This document shows, piece after piece, positions 25,886 to 35,614 of a stretch of DNA of 41,643 nucleotides. The translations under genes were made by a program, and so were the position numbers. The notes beneath the pieces are model-generated. The model had not been told where the DNA came from. It made no database searches and saw nothing but the letters and a program-made list of their open reading frames with translations. The DNA lies in NCBI GenBank assembly GCA_016213245.1, contig JACRBC010000067.1, positions 1 through 41,643 on the forward strand, written 5' to 3'. The DNA comes from Candidatus Solibacter usitatus. Its GTDB lineage: Bacteria > Acidobacteriota > Terriglobia > Bryobacterales > Bryobacteraceae. The number at the start of each line of letters is the position of its first letter. Position 1 is the stretch's first letter.

Positions 25886-26899
25886 ATGTCGATCGACCTG
25901 ACCACCGGATACCTCGGACTGAAACTGCGCACGCCGCTGGCGGCCTCTTCCTCGCCCTACAGCAAGGACATCGGTAATATCCTGCGGCTGGAGGACGCCG
26001 GCGCATCGGCCATCGTGCTGCACTCGCTCTTCGAGGAGCAGATCCAGGTGGAAAGCGGCGAACTCGACCGCTTCCTCACCGAAACCGCGGAGAGCCACGG
26101 GGAAGCCATGAGCTACTTCCCGGAGATGACCTCCTACAACTTCGGGCCCGATCCTTACCTGAACCATCTCAGGAAGGCGAAGGAATCCGTGGATGTGCCG
26201 GTGATCGGCAGCCTGAACGGCGTCTCCACAGGCGGCTGGATCCGCTACGCGCAGATGATGGAGCAGGCGGGCGCCGACGCCATCGAGCTGAACATCTACT
26301 ACATGCCCACCGACCTCGAGATGACGGCGCAGAAGGTCGAGGACATGTACTTCGACCTGGTCAGCCACGTCAAAGCGAGCGTGCGCATTCCGGTCTCGGT
26401 GAAGCTCGGGCCGTTCTTCACGGCCTTCGCCCACCTGGCCACGCGCCTGGACGCCGCCGGCGCCGACGGCCTGGTGCTCTTCAATCGCTTCTACCAGCCG
26501 GACTTCGACCTGGAGTCGCTGGAGGTGGTCCCCAACCTGGTGTTGAGCGACTCACAGGAGCTGCGGCTGCGCCTGCATTGGACGGCGCTGCTCTACAACC
26601 GCATCCGCCCGGATCTGGCCATCACCGGCGGCGTGCATACCGCCGAGGACGTGGTCAAAGGCGTCATGGCCGGCGCCCGCTGCACCATGCTCACCTCCGC
26701 GCTGCTGCGCCACGGCATTCCGTACATGGGGAAGGTCGAAGAAGACCTGGCCGACTGGATGGAGGAGCACGAGTACGAGTCCATCAAGCAGATGCGCGGC
26801 TCCATGAGCTCGCAGTCGGTGGCCGAACCGGCGGCCTTTGAGCGCGCCAATTACATGAAGGTGCTGTCGAGCTACTCGCTGAAGACCCCGGCACGGTAG
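25886..26899 (+). CDS. Dihydroorotate dehydrogenase-like flavoprotein (partner of PFOR)
   Basis: This 337-residue protein has the FMN-binding TIM barrel of class 1 dihydroorotate dehydrogenases. The N-terminus [22 protein letters not shown] is the family's start. [42 protein letters not shown] and [19 protein letters not shown] (FMN phosphate site) follow. It is distinct from PyrD by sequence details and is commonly annotated 'dihydroorotate dehydrogenase-like'. The gene starts 3 nt after nifJ with GAAGGAGGCAACTAATCC before it. Its partner role with PFOR, perhaps electron transfer, is not established. Confidence 0.9.
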   Translation: MSIDLTTGYLGLKLRTPLAASSSPYSKDIGNILRLEDAGASAIVLHSLFEEQIQVESGELDRFLTETAESHGEAMSYFPEMTSYNFGPDPYLNHLRKAKESVDVPVIGSLNGVSTGGWIRYAQMMEQAGADAIELNIYYMPTDLEMTAQKVEDMYFDLVSHVKASVRIPVSVKLGPFFTAFAHLATRLDAAGADGLVLFNRFYQPDFDLESLEVVPNLVLSDSQELRLRLHWTALLYNRIRPDLAITGGVHTAEDVVKGVMAGARCTMLTSALLRHGIPYMGKVEEDLADWMEEHEYESIKQMRGSMSSQSVAEPAAFERANYMKVLSSYSLKTPAR

Positions 26900-26937
26900 G
26901 AGCCCAATCAGCCGGGGCGGCCTCTCGGGCCGCTATC

Positions 26938-29229
26938 ATGACGGGTATGCGGTTCCCGTTGGGTGCGCGGCCGGTGATGGCAGCCATTATGCTCTCCTGT
27001 CTCGCCCGCGGCCAGGCGCCGCTTCGCGGCATCGTCCGCGACGCCAACGGCGGGGAGCCGCTGGCCCGAGTCAAACTCCTGCTCCAGTGCGGCCCCGCCT
27101 CGCGGGAGAAGCAGTCCGGCGCCGGCGGCCGGTTTGAAATCCAACCTGCGGCCGATGCCGCCTGTACGCTCGCCGCCACACTGGTCGGCTACCGCCCGCT
27201 GCGCATCGAAGTTGAACCGGGCCGCGAACTCGAACTGGCGCTCACGCCCGACAACCTGGCGCGCAAGGACTCCATCGACGTCGCCGCCGGGCCGTTCGAG
27301 CTGTCGCAGGCGGCCAGCTCGTCGGAGCGCACGCTGACGGGCGCGGAGTTGAAGAACCTGGCCGGCGTGGTGAGCGACGATCCGCTCCGCGCGGTGCAGG
27401 CTCTGCCGGGCGTCGCCTCGTCCAACGACTTTGTGGCGCAGTTTTCCGTGCGCGGCGCCTCGTTTGACCGCGTCGGCATCTTCCTCGACGGCGTGCTGCT
27501 CCACAGCCCGTTCCACACCGTGCAGAGCCAGGAGGAGACCGGTTCGCTATCCATCCTGAACTCCGACCTCATCGAGGAGCTGACGCTGCACCTGGGCGCC
27601 GTGCCCGTCCCGTACCAGGACCGCACCGGGGCCGCGCTCGATCTCCTGGTGCGCGAAGGCAGCCGCCGCGCGCCCTCCGTTCGCTTCAATGCCGGCGCCG
27701 CCAGCGCAGGCTTCATGGCCGAGGGTCCGCTGGGCCGCACGCAGCGCGGCTCATGGCTGGCCGCGGTGCGCCGCAGTTATCTGCAATACCTTCTGCGCAA
27801 GACGTCGGCCGGAGATTCGCTCGCTTTCGGCTTTTCCGACGCACAGGCCAGGTTCAGCTACGACTTGAACCGCCGCAACAACGTCACCCTCGGCGTACTG
27901 GACGGCCGCTCCGATCTCGACCGCACGCACGTCCGCGACAAGCTGGGCATCAACTCCATCATGAACGGCGATTACCGCGTCACCGCCGCCAATCTCGGCT
28001 GGCGCTACTCACCATCGTCCGCGCTGATGATCACCAACCACGGCGCCTGGATGCGCGAGCGCTCCGGCAACATCAACCTGCGCGACCTTCCGCTGGGTGG
28101 GGAAGGCTACGCCGAGTGGGTCTGGAATGCGTCGGCGGTGTGGAGCTGGCGCTCGAACGCTCCCCTGCAGGCGGGCTCGTCGATGCGTAGGATTCATGAC
28201 GACGGCTTCTCGTCGCGCTACAACTTCAACCCGCTGGCGCTGCGCCAGCGCGACGAGTGGCGCGGCACGGCGCTGCGCGCCGGCGGCTTTCTGGAGCAGG
28301 GTTGGACGCGCGGCCCGATTTCGCTCACCGCCGGCGCCCGCTTCGACGGCTACTCGCTCGCCGGGCCGGCGGCGGTGTCGCCGCACCTCTCCGCCATGCT
28401 GCGGGTGGCGCCGAAGACCAGGCTGCAAGCCGCCTGGAGCCAGTCCGTGCAATACCCGGCCATCATGCCACTGACCATCCAGCGCACGGGCAACGCCGGT
28501 CTCTTGCCATTGCGGGCCAATCACTTCGTCGCCGCCGTGGAGCAGCAATTGGGCGAGCGCACGCGCCTGCGGGCGGAGGTGTTTTCGCGCGCCGACCGCG
28601 ACCTCATCGCGCAGCCGCTGCTGGAGCCGCGCTACCTGGCCAACGGGCAGATCTTCAATCCGCCCGCCAGTCCGAGGTTCGTGAATTCAGTGCGCGGCAC
28701 GGCACGCGGGATGGAACTGTTCCTGCAACGCCGCACCGCCAACCGTCTGTCCGGCTGGGTCTCCTACGGTTACACGCGCACCGCCATGACCGACGGCGTC
28801 ACCGGCGCGCGCTATGTGGCCGACTACGAGCAGCGCCACACCGTCAATGTCTACGCCAGCTACCGGCTGCGTCCCAGCGTCAACATGAGCGCGCGCTACA
28901 CCTACGGCTCCAACTTCCCCGTGCCTGGCTTTCTGAAGCAGACCGGGCCGTTGGCCTACGCGCTTTCCACGGAGCGCAACGGATTGCGGCTGCCCGCCTA
29001 TCACCGCTCGGACGTGCGGCTGAACAAGTCGTTCCAGAAGCAGTCGTGGCGCGGCGTGCTGTATGTGGAGGTGATGAATCTCACCAACCACGTCAACACG
29101 ACCTACGATTCCTTCGGCGGTTACAATTCACGCACCGGGCAGGCGTACCCCTCGTTCCTGAAGCTCTTCCCCATCGTGCCGGCGGCCGGCCTGATGCTCG
29201 AATGGGACGCTTCGGCGCGCAGGAAGTAG
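26938..29229 (+). CDS. TonB-dependent receptor with N-terminal carboxypeptidase-regulatory domain
   Basis: This 763-residue outer-membrane receptor has a signal peptide in the first 27 residues. A carboxypeptidase-regulatory-like domain follows at about 28-105 (PLRGIVRDANGGEPLARVKLLLQ, GRFEIQPAADAACTLAATLVGYRPL). The plug is at about 130-240, with QALPGVASSNDFVAQFSVRGASFDRVGIFLDGVLLHSPFH. The 22-strand-type barrel runs to the end. It is shorter and more canonical than the Oar-like proteins in this window. Two starts are close: ATG at 26938 and at 26947. It converges with the MFS gene, leaving only 4 nt. The ligand is unknown. Confidence 0.9.
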   Translation: MTGMRFPLGARPVMAAIMLSCLARGQAPLRGIVRDANGGEPLARVKLLLQCGPASREKQSGAGGRFEIQPAADAACTLAATLVGYRPLRIEVEPGRELELALTPDNLARKDSIDVAAGPFELSQAASSSERTLTGAELKNLAGVVSDDPLRAVQALPGVASSNDFVAQFSVRGASFDRVGIFLDGVLLHSPFHTVQSQEETGSLSILNSDLIEELTLHLGAVPVPYQDRTGAALDLLVREGSRRAPSVRFNAGAASAGFMAEGPLGRTQRGSWLAAVRRSYLQYLLRKTSAGDSLAFGFSDAQARFSYDLNRRNNVTLGVLDGRSDLDRTHVRDKLGINSIMNGDYRVTAANLGWRYSPSSALMITNHGAWMRERSGNINLRDLPLGGEGYAEWVWNASAVWSWRSNAPLQAGSSMRRIHDDGFSSRYNFNPLALRQRDEWRGTALRAGGFLEQGWTRGPISLTAGARFDGYSLAGPAAVSPHLSAMLRVAPKTRLQAAWSQSVQYPAIMPLTIQRTGNAGLLPLRANHFVAAVEQQLGERTRLRAEVFSRADRDLIAQPLLEPRYLANGQIFNPPASPRFVNSVRGTARGMELFLQRRTANRLSGWVSYGYTRTAMTDGVTGARYVADYEQRHTVNVYASYRLRPSVNMSARYTYGSNFPVPGFLKQTGPLAYALSTERNGLRLPAYHRSDVRLNKSFQKQSWRGVLYVEVMNLTNHVNTTYDSFGGYNSRTGQAYPSFLKLFPIVPAAGLMLEWDASARRK

Positions 29230-29233
29230 CCGG

Positions 29234-30364
29234 TTACAGCGCCAGGCAGACCGCGGCCATGATGACCGATGCCACCGGCAGCAGCAGCAGCGCCTTCTTC
29301 AACCGCTTGGGGTCGTCGCCGGCGATGCCGCCGATGATGGGCGAGCTGACCACCAGGCCGAGCCAGCCGGCGGTGAGCGCGATGCCCGTGGCCGTGGCCG
29401 CCATGCCGGTGAAACGGGCGCTGACGATGGCCAGCGTGGTCGGGAACACAGGCGCCATGGCGATGCCGGCCAAAAAGACCACGCCCTGCGCGGCGGAGGG
29501 AGTGGAACTCCGCAGCATCAGGTAGGTGGTCACGGCCATCAACACGGCCGCGCCCACCAGAACACGCTCCGGAGCGACGCTGCCGAGGATGGGCGATACG
29601 GCGACGCGGCCCACCAGCAGGCCCAGCGCGAAGCCGAGAGAGAGGATGGTGAGCGCCTTGCCCTCGGCCACGCCTTGCGCGATGAGGTGCCGCACCAGCC
29701 AGTTCCACACGCCCACTTCGCAGGCGACGTACAGGAACAGCGTCAGCGACAGCAGAAGCAGCGCCGGCTGGCCGATGAGGGAGCCCACCGCGGAGGTGTC
29801 GAAAGCCACCTTGCCGCTCGGCGCCGGCATCTCCGTGATCACGCTCATGGCCAATGTCGCGGCGGTGATGGTGGCGGCAAACAGCAGCAGCTTCGCCGAG
29901 TTGTTTTGGAAGATCCGGGCCGCCACCAGCGGCGTCACCAGCCCTCCAAGCCCGAAGAACAGGTTCAGCACGTTGAACATGCCGGCCGTGGTGAGCGCCT
30001 CCAGCTTGATGAACGGCGGCAGGCCGTTGGCGCCGTTGACGATGGCGCCGCCGCCGATGCCGAGCATCACCATGAACGCGGCCACCATCAGGTAGCCCTT
30101 GGAGGTCTTCAAACCGAGCAGCGCGGCGGCCACCAGCGCCAGGCCCAGCAGCAGGCCGGCTTTGACGCCCTGCATGTCCATCAGCGGACCGGCCAGGAAC
30201 GAGCCGATCATCAGCCCGATGGCCTGGCCCATGGCGATGGTCCCGTTCTGTTTCGGGGAGAGGGAGAACTTCTTGGAGAGGTCGGGCAGGATGGTGCCCA
30301 ACATGGCCGCGATCATGCCATAGACAAAGATCGCGAGGATGGCGGCGACAGTCAGCATCAACAT
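29234..30364 (-). CDS. MFS transporter, 12 transmembrane helices
   Basis: This 376-residue inner-membrane carrier has about 12 hydrophobic helices. The start VAAILAIFVYGMIAAMLGTILPDL and the loop between helices 2 and 3 (GPLMDMQGVKAGLLLG) follow the MFS pattern. The type resembles sugar or FucP-like MFS proteins in the short central loop and the LILNGANGLPPF-like segment, but no substrate is certain. The gene lies 39 nt downstream of the PafA-like phosphatase gene on the same strand, so it may take up a product of that enzyme. Confidence 0.85.
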   Translation of the reverse strand: MLMLTVAAILAIFVYGMIAAMLGTILPDLSKKFSLSPKQNGTIAMGQAIGLMIGSFLAGPLMDMQGVKAGLLLGLALVAAALLGLKTSKGYLMVAAFMVMLGIGGGAIVNGANGLPPFIKLEALTTAGMFNVLNLFFGLGGLVTPLVAARIFQNNSAKLLLFAATITAATLAMSVITEMPAPSGKVAFDTSAVGSLIGQPALLLLSLTLFLYVACEVGVWNWLVRHLIAQGVAEGKALTILSLGFALGLLVGRVAVSPILGSVAPERVLVGAAVLMAVTTYLMLRSSTPSAAQGVVFLAGIAMAPVFPTTLAIVSARFTGMAATATGIALTAGWLGLVVSSPIIGGIAGDDPKRLKKALLLLPVASVIMAAVCLAL

Positions 30365-30403
30365 AGCAGGAAGATGCTATCAGATTCGCCGCCGCGCGTG
30401 GGA

Positions 30404-31912
30404 CTACTGTGCCAGCATCTCGGTCAGCACGCGTCCGGAAGCGCCGCTCGGCACCTCCACGTCGAGCAGCATGCTGAGCGTCGGCGCGATGTCCACCACC
30501 GCCGCCGAGCCGTGATAGCGGCCGGGCTTCACCCGCGCGCCCATGAAGACGATGGGCACGTGGGAATCGTAGTTCCAGGGCGTGCCGTGCGATGTGCCGA
30601 TCTTCTCAAACAGCCAGTACGGCTCAGCCACGATCACCAGGTCCGAGGCCCGCTGGTAGAAGAAACCGTTCTGCACCCGCCGGCCCACCATGTCGCTCTG
30701 AGCCAGCCCTCGGCGCAGCTCTTCGCGCGTGAACACGCGCGCGATGTGCGGAACGGCGCGCACCGCCTGCGCGGCCGTGTGCTGCACCTCTTCCAGGTCC
30801 AGCTTGCTGTCGGCGATCAGCTTGTGGTCGAGATACGGCGCGTACGCGCTCTTGCCGGCGATCCACTTCGCTTCGCCGTACCTGTCGTTTAACGCCCTGC
30901 TGATGGCGTCCAGAACCGCGCCTTCCGTCATGCGCCCGCCCGGCATGCGGCGCGACTGCATCACCTCCGGCATCGGCGCCACGCCGTGGTCGGCGGTCAG
31001 CACGAACAGCGTGTTGGAAAGCCCCACGCGCTTGTCGACGAAATCGAAGAAGCGCGCCAGCACCTTGTCGGTGTGCAGCGTGATCTCATGCACCTCGGGC
31101 GAGTCCGGACCCTTGGCGTGGCCCACCGTGTCGTTGGCCGAAAAACTCATCGCCAGCACGTCCGTGCCGCCGTTGGCGCCCAGGTTCTCGCCTTCAACGG
31201 CCGCTTCGGCGAACAGCTCGACGATGTCGTTGCCGGCCTTGCCCTCGGCCGTCTTGTCGAAGCTGCCGCCGTCCTTGAACTTCTCCACCACCTTGCGGTC
31301 GTTGAACTTCGCCGCCCACTCCGGGAACTGTTTGAAGTACCAGGTGGAGCTGACGAAGCGGCCCGATGGCTTATCGAACCAGTAGGCCCCGTCGGCCATG
31401 CGGCCGGCGGGCAAGATGGCGCTGCGATCCTTGATCGACACGCCCACCACCTTGGCCGGCGCGCGGCCGCTCATCTTCAACTCGTCGCCCACGGTGGACA
31501 CCAGCAGGCGGTGCGGGGATGCGCCTTTCTTCCCCTCCACTCCCAGCAGATCCACGCTGTCATCGCTCACGCTGGTGACCTGCTTGCCCGTCGCCCGGTC
31601 CAGCCACTCGTTGCCGATGATCCCGCTGTTGGCCGGCATGGCGCCGCTCAACACGATGGAATGGCCCACCGCGGTCACCGTCGGCGCGTGCTCGTAATGT
31701 GCGTTGGTGAACACCGCGCCGCGGTCCAGCAGCCGCTTGAGGCCGCCGGTGAATTCCGCACGGAAGCGCGTGAGGTAGTCGTAGCGGAACTGGTCCACCA
31801 CGATCATCACCACCAGTTTCGGCCGCTGCGCCGCCGCGGGGCGCGGCGCCAACCTGGTCTGCGCACACAGGAGAGAGGCGGCGCAGAGCGCCGAGGCGAG
31901 GAGTCGTTTCAT
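30404..31912 (-). CDS. PafA-type alkaline phosphatase (exported)
   Basis: This 502-residue exported phosphatase belongs to the alkaline phosphatase superfamily, near Elizabethkingia PafA. The signal peptide is MKRLLASALCAASLLCAQ. Active-site elements are the metal aspartate D40 (MIVVDQFRYD), a nucleophile threonine T78 (HAPTVTAVGHS, or T80), N101 (GIIGNEWLD), and the K161/R163 pair (SIKDRSAILPAG) typical of monoesterases. Later metal ligands are ANDTVGHAKGPDS and LTADHGVAPM. These match the PafA set, so phosphate monoesters are likely substrates. It lies 7 nt after the DUF4920 gene. Confidence 0.92.
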   Translation of the reverse strand: MKRLLASALCAASLLCAQTRLAPRPAAAQRPKLVVMIVVDQFRYDYLTRFRAEFTGGLKRLLDRGAVFTNAHYEHAPTVTAVGHSIVLSGAMPANSGIIGNEWLDRATGKQVTSVSDDSVDLLGVEGKKGASPHRLLVSTVGDELKMSGRAPAKVVGVSIKDRSAILPAGRMADGAYWFDKPSGRFVSSTWYFKQFPEWAAKFNDRKVVEKFKDGGSFDKTAEGKAGNDIVELFAEAAVEGENLGANGGTDVLAMSFSANDTVGHAKGPDSPEVHEITLHTDKVLARFFDFVDKRVGLSNTLFVLTADHGVAPMPEVMQSRRMPGGRMTEGAVLDAISRALNDRYGEAKWIAGKSAYAPYLDHKLIADSKLDLEEVQHTAAQAVRAVPHIARVFTREELRRGLAQSDMVGRRVQNGFFYQRASDLVIVAEPYWLFEKIGTSHGTPWNYDSHVPIVFMGARVKPGRYHGSAAVVDIAPTLSMLLDVEVPSGASGRVLTEMLAQ

Positions 31913-31919
31913 TGTTCTC

Positions 31920-32369
31920 TTACTCGATCACCGCGCCGGTGCCCTGGATCTGGTACGTGGTGACAGGACCGGTCACGCTGGCGGGGTCGAACTTCTTCTT
32001 CTTCTCTTCGGCTTCGTGCTTGGCCTGCTCGATCGCCTGTTCCTTCGTCATCTCGATCTTGGCGAACTTGCCCTCGGCCACCGCCATCTTGCCGATGGAG
32101 TCCTTCGGGAAGACGATCTCGCCGTCCTTCACCTTGATCTTCACCGCCGCCTTGGTCGCCGGGTCCACCAGCCTCATCCAGCAGCCCATGTTCTCGCAGA
32201 CCTCGCTGACCTTGCCCTTCACCTGGACGGTCTTGCCGACGAAGCCGGCGGGCTTGGCGGAGAGCTCGGCAATGGGTGTCTGGCTCTTCAGCGTGAGCGG
32301 TTTGCCCAACTGGTTGCCCGCCGCGAACACGAGCGCGGCAGCCACGATTGAAGTGATAAGGATGCGCAT
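31920..32369 (-). CDS. Exported DUF4920 protein
   Basis: This 149-residue protein has the signal peptide MRILITSIVAAALVFAAG and an OB-fold-like body. The DUF4920 hallmark is GKTVQVKGKVSEVCENMGCWMRL (about 44-66), with the paired cysteines CENMGC. The C-terminal part is lysine- and glutamate-rich (about 105-130). The start ATG at 32369-32367 gives the signal peptide; more distant in-frame codons lie in the preceding gene. It is between the TPR and PafA genes in a four-gene minus-strand run. Function unknown; the CxxxC pair could bind metal. Confidence 0.88.
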   Translation of the reverse strand: MRILITSIVAAALVFAAGNQLGKPLTLKSQTPIAELSAKPAGFVGKTVQVKGKVSEVCENMGCWMRLVDPATKAAVKIKVKDGEIVFPKDSIGKMAVAEGKFAKIEMTKEQAIEQAKHEAEEKKKKFDPASVTGPVTTYQIQGTGAVIE

Positions 32370-32407
32370 GTACCCATTATCTCCACCGTGGGGCGTCAGC
32401 GCAGGGG

Positions 32408-34462
32408 TCAGTTCTTCTTCGACCCCGCGCCGCTCTCGCGCGCCATGCGGACCTTGGCGCCTTCCACCTTCTTCTGGAGCTTGGCCACCTCGGCCGGATC
32501 GATTTCGCTCGGCGCGTTGGCGTTCCACTCCTGAATCGCCCGCTCCCATTGGGAGATGGCGTCTTTCAGATTGTTCTGGCTGCTGTAGACGTCGCCCAGG
32601 TGGTCGTGCACGGTGGGGTCCCGGCTCGTGCGTTCCAGGGACCGGCGGAGCTGCTCCGCTGCATCGTCGAGGCGGTTCATCCGGTAGTAGACCCAGCCCA
32701 GGCTGTCCAGGAAGGCGCTGTTGTTGGGCTCCAGCGCCACCGCCTTGCGGATCATCTCCAGAGCCTCCGGCAGGCGCGTGTTACGGTCCGCCAGCATATA
32801 GCCCAGGTAATTCAACGCCGAGGCGCTGGACGGATTCACCTTCAGGACTTTCCTGAACTCCTCCTCCGCCAGATCGTACTTCTTCTGCCGCTCGTACATC
32901 GCCCCGCGCATGAAGTAGATCGTCTCCTTCTCCTCGCCGGTCTTGGAGAGTTTCCAGGCCTGCTCGATCGCCTTCGCCATCTCGGCGAAGTTCTTCGCCT
33001 TCTCATGCATCTGCGCCAGCGATATGTATGCGTCCCGGTCGTTCTTGCCGTCGAGCAGCGACTTGAGCGTCGCTTCGGCCTCCTTGAAATGGCCGAGGTC
33101 CACCTGCACCGAGGCCATTACGGACTTCAGCAGCCGGTCGTTCGGGTGCTTCTGCAGTGCGGCCTTGCCTTCTTTTTCGGCCGCGGCGAAGTCCTTGCCG
33201 GCGCGCAACGCGTCCACGATCTGAGCTTCAGCCCGTGCCGCCGAGTCCGGATCGATCTCGGCGATCTCGCGGAATGTGGCGACGGCGTTCGAGACCTGCT
33301 CCGACATCCTGTACAGCACGCCGAGCCGCTCCAGCAGGATCACGCGGTTGCTCTTCTCGCTGATCGAACCGGGCTTCGTGGGCATCCCGCCCAGAATCTC
33401 TTTCAGCCGTGCGATGGCTTCCGGGCTCTTGCCCTCCGCCTCAAGCAGGCTCACCTCGTTGTACTGGACCTCGAGGTTGTTGGGATCCAGTTGCCTGGCC
33501 TTTCGCGCGTACTCCTGCGCCTTGCCGAAGTCCCGCTCCTGCCTATGAATCTGCGAGAGCCGCAGCGCGGAGAGCAGATCGTTGGGCTCCTCCGCCGACA
33601 GCTCCTCGAATACCGTCCGTGCGGCGCCCAGTTCCTCGGCGGCGAATAGCGCCTGCGCGTAGGCCCGCTTCAGGTCCGTGTTCTCCTTGTTCAATTCCAG
33701 CGCCCGGCGATACGTCTCGGCGGCCTGCTTGTACTCCTTCATCTGCTCGTAGGCGGCCGCCAGCGCCGTCAGCGTGCGCAGGCTGGGGTTCTTGTCCGCC
33801 ACCCGCCGCAGCATCTGGCTCGCTCCCGCCGTGTCGCCGAGGTCGGAGTAGACCATCGCCAGGCCCGTCAATGCGTCCTCGTTTTCCGGCTCGATCCCCA
33901 GCGCCTGCTTGTAGGCCTTCTCCGCCGCGCCGGAGTTCTGCGCCAGCTTCTGCAGCCGGCCGATCATCAGCCAGTTGTCGACGTCCTTCGGCGCCTTCTC
34001 GCTCACCTTCTCGTATTGCGCGATGGCCTGCTTCAGCATCTCCTCGTTCATCCGCGTCTGCTGGCCTTCCCGGATCCGCGCCGTGTACAGGCGGCCCAGA
34101 ATGCGCCGCGCGTTCACGTCGTCCGGATTGCGCTTGACCGCCTCCTCAAACTCGTTCACCGCCGACCGGATCTGGCCGGACTGCAAGTACAACTCCGCCA
34201 GTTCCTGCGCCAGACTCCCCGTCTCGGGGTCCTCGCGCATCGCCAGTTTGTAGTTCTCAATCGCCTTGCCGACGTACTCGCCGCGCCCGCCGTATTGAGC
34301 AGCCAGTTCGGCGTACAGATGCCCCAGCGCGGCATGAAAGTAGGCCGCCGCCTTGGCGTTCTTCGGCTGCGGCGTTCCGGGCGCCTGTGCCGCGGCGGGC
34401 GCCATGACGGCCAGAGATAGCACAAGTCCGGCAAGTGCCGGCCGACAAGGGGTCCAGATCAT
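32408..34462 (-). CDS. Exported tetratricopeptide-repeat protein
   Basis: This 684-residue protein has the signal peptide MIWTPCRPALAGLVLSLAVMAPAAAQ. More than ten TPR-type helix pairs follow, for example YVGKAIENYKLAMREDPETG, EFEEAVKRNPDDVNARRILGRLY and AEKAYKQALGIEPENEDALTGLAMVY, up to about residue 640. The C-terminus is charged. GGTGGAAG is 5 nt before the ATG at 34462-34460. A TATAGT hexamer at 34484-34479 could be its -10. Such proteins serve as protein-protein scaffolds in the periplasm. It is the first gene of the run to DUF4920, PafA and MFS. Confidence 0.9.
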   Translation of the reverse strand: MIWTPCRPALAGLVLSLAVMAPAAAQAPGTPQPKNAKAAAYFHAALGHLYAELAAQYGGRGEYVGKAIENYKLAMREDPETGSLAQELAELYLQSGQIRSAVNEFEEAVKRNPDDVNARRILGRLYTARIREGQQTRMNEEMLKQAIAQYEKVSEKAPKDVDNWLMIGRLQKLAQNSGAAEKAYKQALGIEPENEDALTGLAMVYSDLGDTAGASQMLRRVADKNPSLRTLTALAAAYEQMKEYKQAAETYRRALELNKENTDLKRAYAQALFAAEELGAARTVFEELSAEEPNDLLSALRLSQIHRQERDFGKAQEYARKARQLDPNNLEVQYNEVSLLEAEGKSPEAIARLKEILGGMPTKPGSISEKSNRVILLERLGVLYRMSEQVSNAVATFREIAEIDPDSAARAEAQIVDALRAGKDFAAAEKEGKAALQKHPNDRLLKSVMASVQVDLGHFKEAEATLKSLLDGKNDRDAYISLAQMHEKAKNFAEMAKAIEQAWKLSKTGEEKETIYFMRGAMYERQKKYDLAEEEFRKVLKVNPSSASALNYLGYMLADRNTRLPEALEMIRKAVALEPNNSAFLDSLGWVYYRMNRLDDAAEQLRRSLERTSRDPTVHDHLGDVYSSQNNLKDAISQWERAIQEWNANAPSEIDPAEVAKLQKKVEGAKVRMARESGAGSKKN

Positions 34463-34575
34463 AGAAACTTCCACCCTAACTATATCTGATGTGCCACTGC
34501 ACCGTCCGGTTGCGAGGTTGCGACTCCCCATCGAATTAGTTCCCCTCGTACCCCCCACTGTTAGACTGAGGCGAA
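34463..34575. promoter_or_regulatory. Divergent promoter region, TPR gene and miaA
   Basis: This 113-bp gap serves both directions. On the minus strand there is a -10-like TATAGT (34484-34479) without a good -35. On the plus strand TTGCGA near 34519 is the only -35 candidate. No palindrome of note was seen. Confidence 0.3.
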
Positions 34576-35511
34576 GTGGATAGCCCTGTCCTGAGCCCGC
34601 TGTTGGTTGTCGCCGGACCCACCGGAACGGGCAAGAGCCACCTCGCCCTCTCGCTGGCTCGCGAGTTCCGCGGCGAGATCGTCAATTGCGACTCCCTCCA
34701 GCTCTATCGTTACCTCGATATCGGCACCTCCAAGCCGCCGCCACGGGATCGCCTCGCCATCCCACACCACTTGTTTGACCTCCTGAATCCCGCCGAGGTC
34801 TACAACGCGGGGGACTACGCCGCCGCCGCGCGCCCTGTTCTCAATGAGATAGCCGCCCGCGGCGCGCTTCCAATCGTCGCCGGCGGCACCGGTTTTTATC
34901 TGCGCACACTGCTCCAAGGCCTGGCCGAAGGACCCCGCCGCAGCGACAACCTACGCCACCGGCTGGAGCGCCTGGAAGCCAGGCACGCCGGCCGCCTGCA
35001 CCGACTCCTGTGGCGCCTCGACCCCGAAACGGCCGCCCGCATGCACCCCAATGACCGGAACAAGCTCGTTCGCGCCCTGGAGATCTGCCTGCTCGCCCGG
35101 CGCCCCGCCAGCCAGGTCTTCAGCGTGGGCTCCAAGCCGCTGGAGGGCTTCAGGATTCTGAAACTCGGGCTGGACCCGCCCCGCCCGCTCCTCCACGCTA
35201 GAATCGCCGAACGCACGATCGGAATGTTCGAGTCCGGCCTGCTCGATGAGGTCCGCCACCTGCTCGCCTCCGGCATCCCGGCCAGCGCTAAGGCCTTTGA
35301 ATCGATCGGTTACAAGGAGTGCCTGGCCGCGCTCGAAGGCCGCATCTCCGCCGCCGAAGCGGTCGAACTCACTACCATCGCCAGCCGCCAGTACGCCAAG
35401 CGCCAGTTGACATGGTTTCGCAAGGAGCCCGGCATGATCTGGCTCAAGCACTTCGGGGATTCGCCCCAGGCGGTTGCCGAAGCCCGCCTCCACCTGTCTG
35501 GTTGGCTCTGA
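34576..35511 (+). CDS. miaA: tRNA dimethylallyltransferase
   Basis: This 311-residue MiaA transfers a dimethylallyl group to N6 of adenosine 37 in tRNAs reading codons starting with U. The P-loop is GPTGTGKS (14-21). The DSLQLYRYLDIGTSKPPP motif is near 39-56, and HHLFDLLNPAEVYNAGDYAAAA is near 64-85. GGTGFYLRTLLQGL and the C-terminal YAKRQLTWFRKE complete the family set. The start is GTG at 34576, with GAGG 4 nt before it. The length matches bacterial MiaA. Confidence 0.97.
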   Translation: MDSPVLSPLLVVAGPTGTGKSHLALSLAREFRGEIVNCDSLQLYRYLDIGTSKPPPRDRLAIPHHLFDLLNPAEVYNAGDYAAAARPVLNEIAARGALPIVAGGTGFYLRTLLQGLAEGPRRSDNLRHRLERLEARHAGRLHRLLWRLDPETAARMHPNDRNKLVRALEICLLARRPASQVFSVGSKPLEGFRILKLGLDPPRPLLHARIAERTIGMFESGLLDEVRHLLASGIPASAKAFESIGYKECLAALEGRISAAEAVELTTIASRQYAKRQLTWFRKEPGMIWLKHFGDSPQAVAEARLHLSGWL

Positions 35512-35555
35512 ACAATATATTCGTATTCCACTACTGTGAGGTTGGTAAACTCTTC

Positions 35556-35570
35556 GAGATCTCTGATCTC
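35556..35570. repeat. Short inverted repeat upstream of the small secreted protein gene
   Basis: GAGATC and GATCTC are perfect 6-bp arms around TCT, 45 nt before the GTG start. The 103-bp gap after miaA is AT-rich compared with its surroundings and has a TATAGAGC stretch that could hold a -10. Confidence 0.35.
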
Positions 35571-35614
35571 CTTTCCGTTCACTCTTCGTATAGAGCTTTA
35601 TAGGAGTGTTCACG

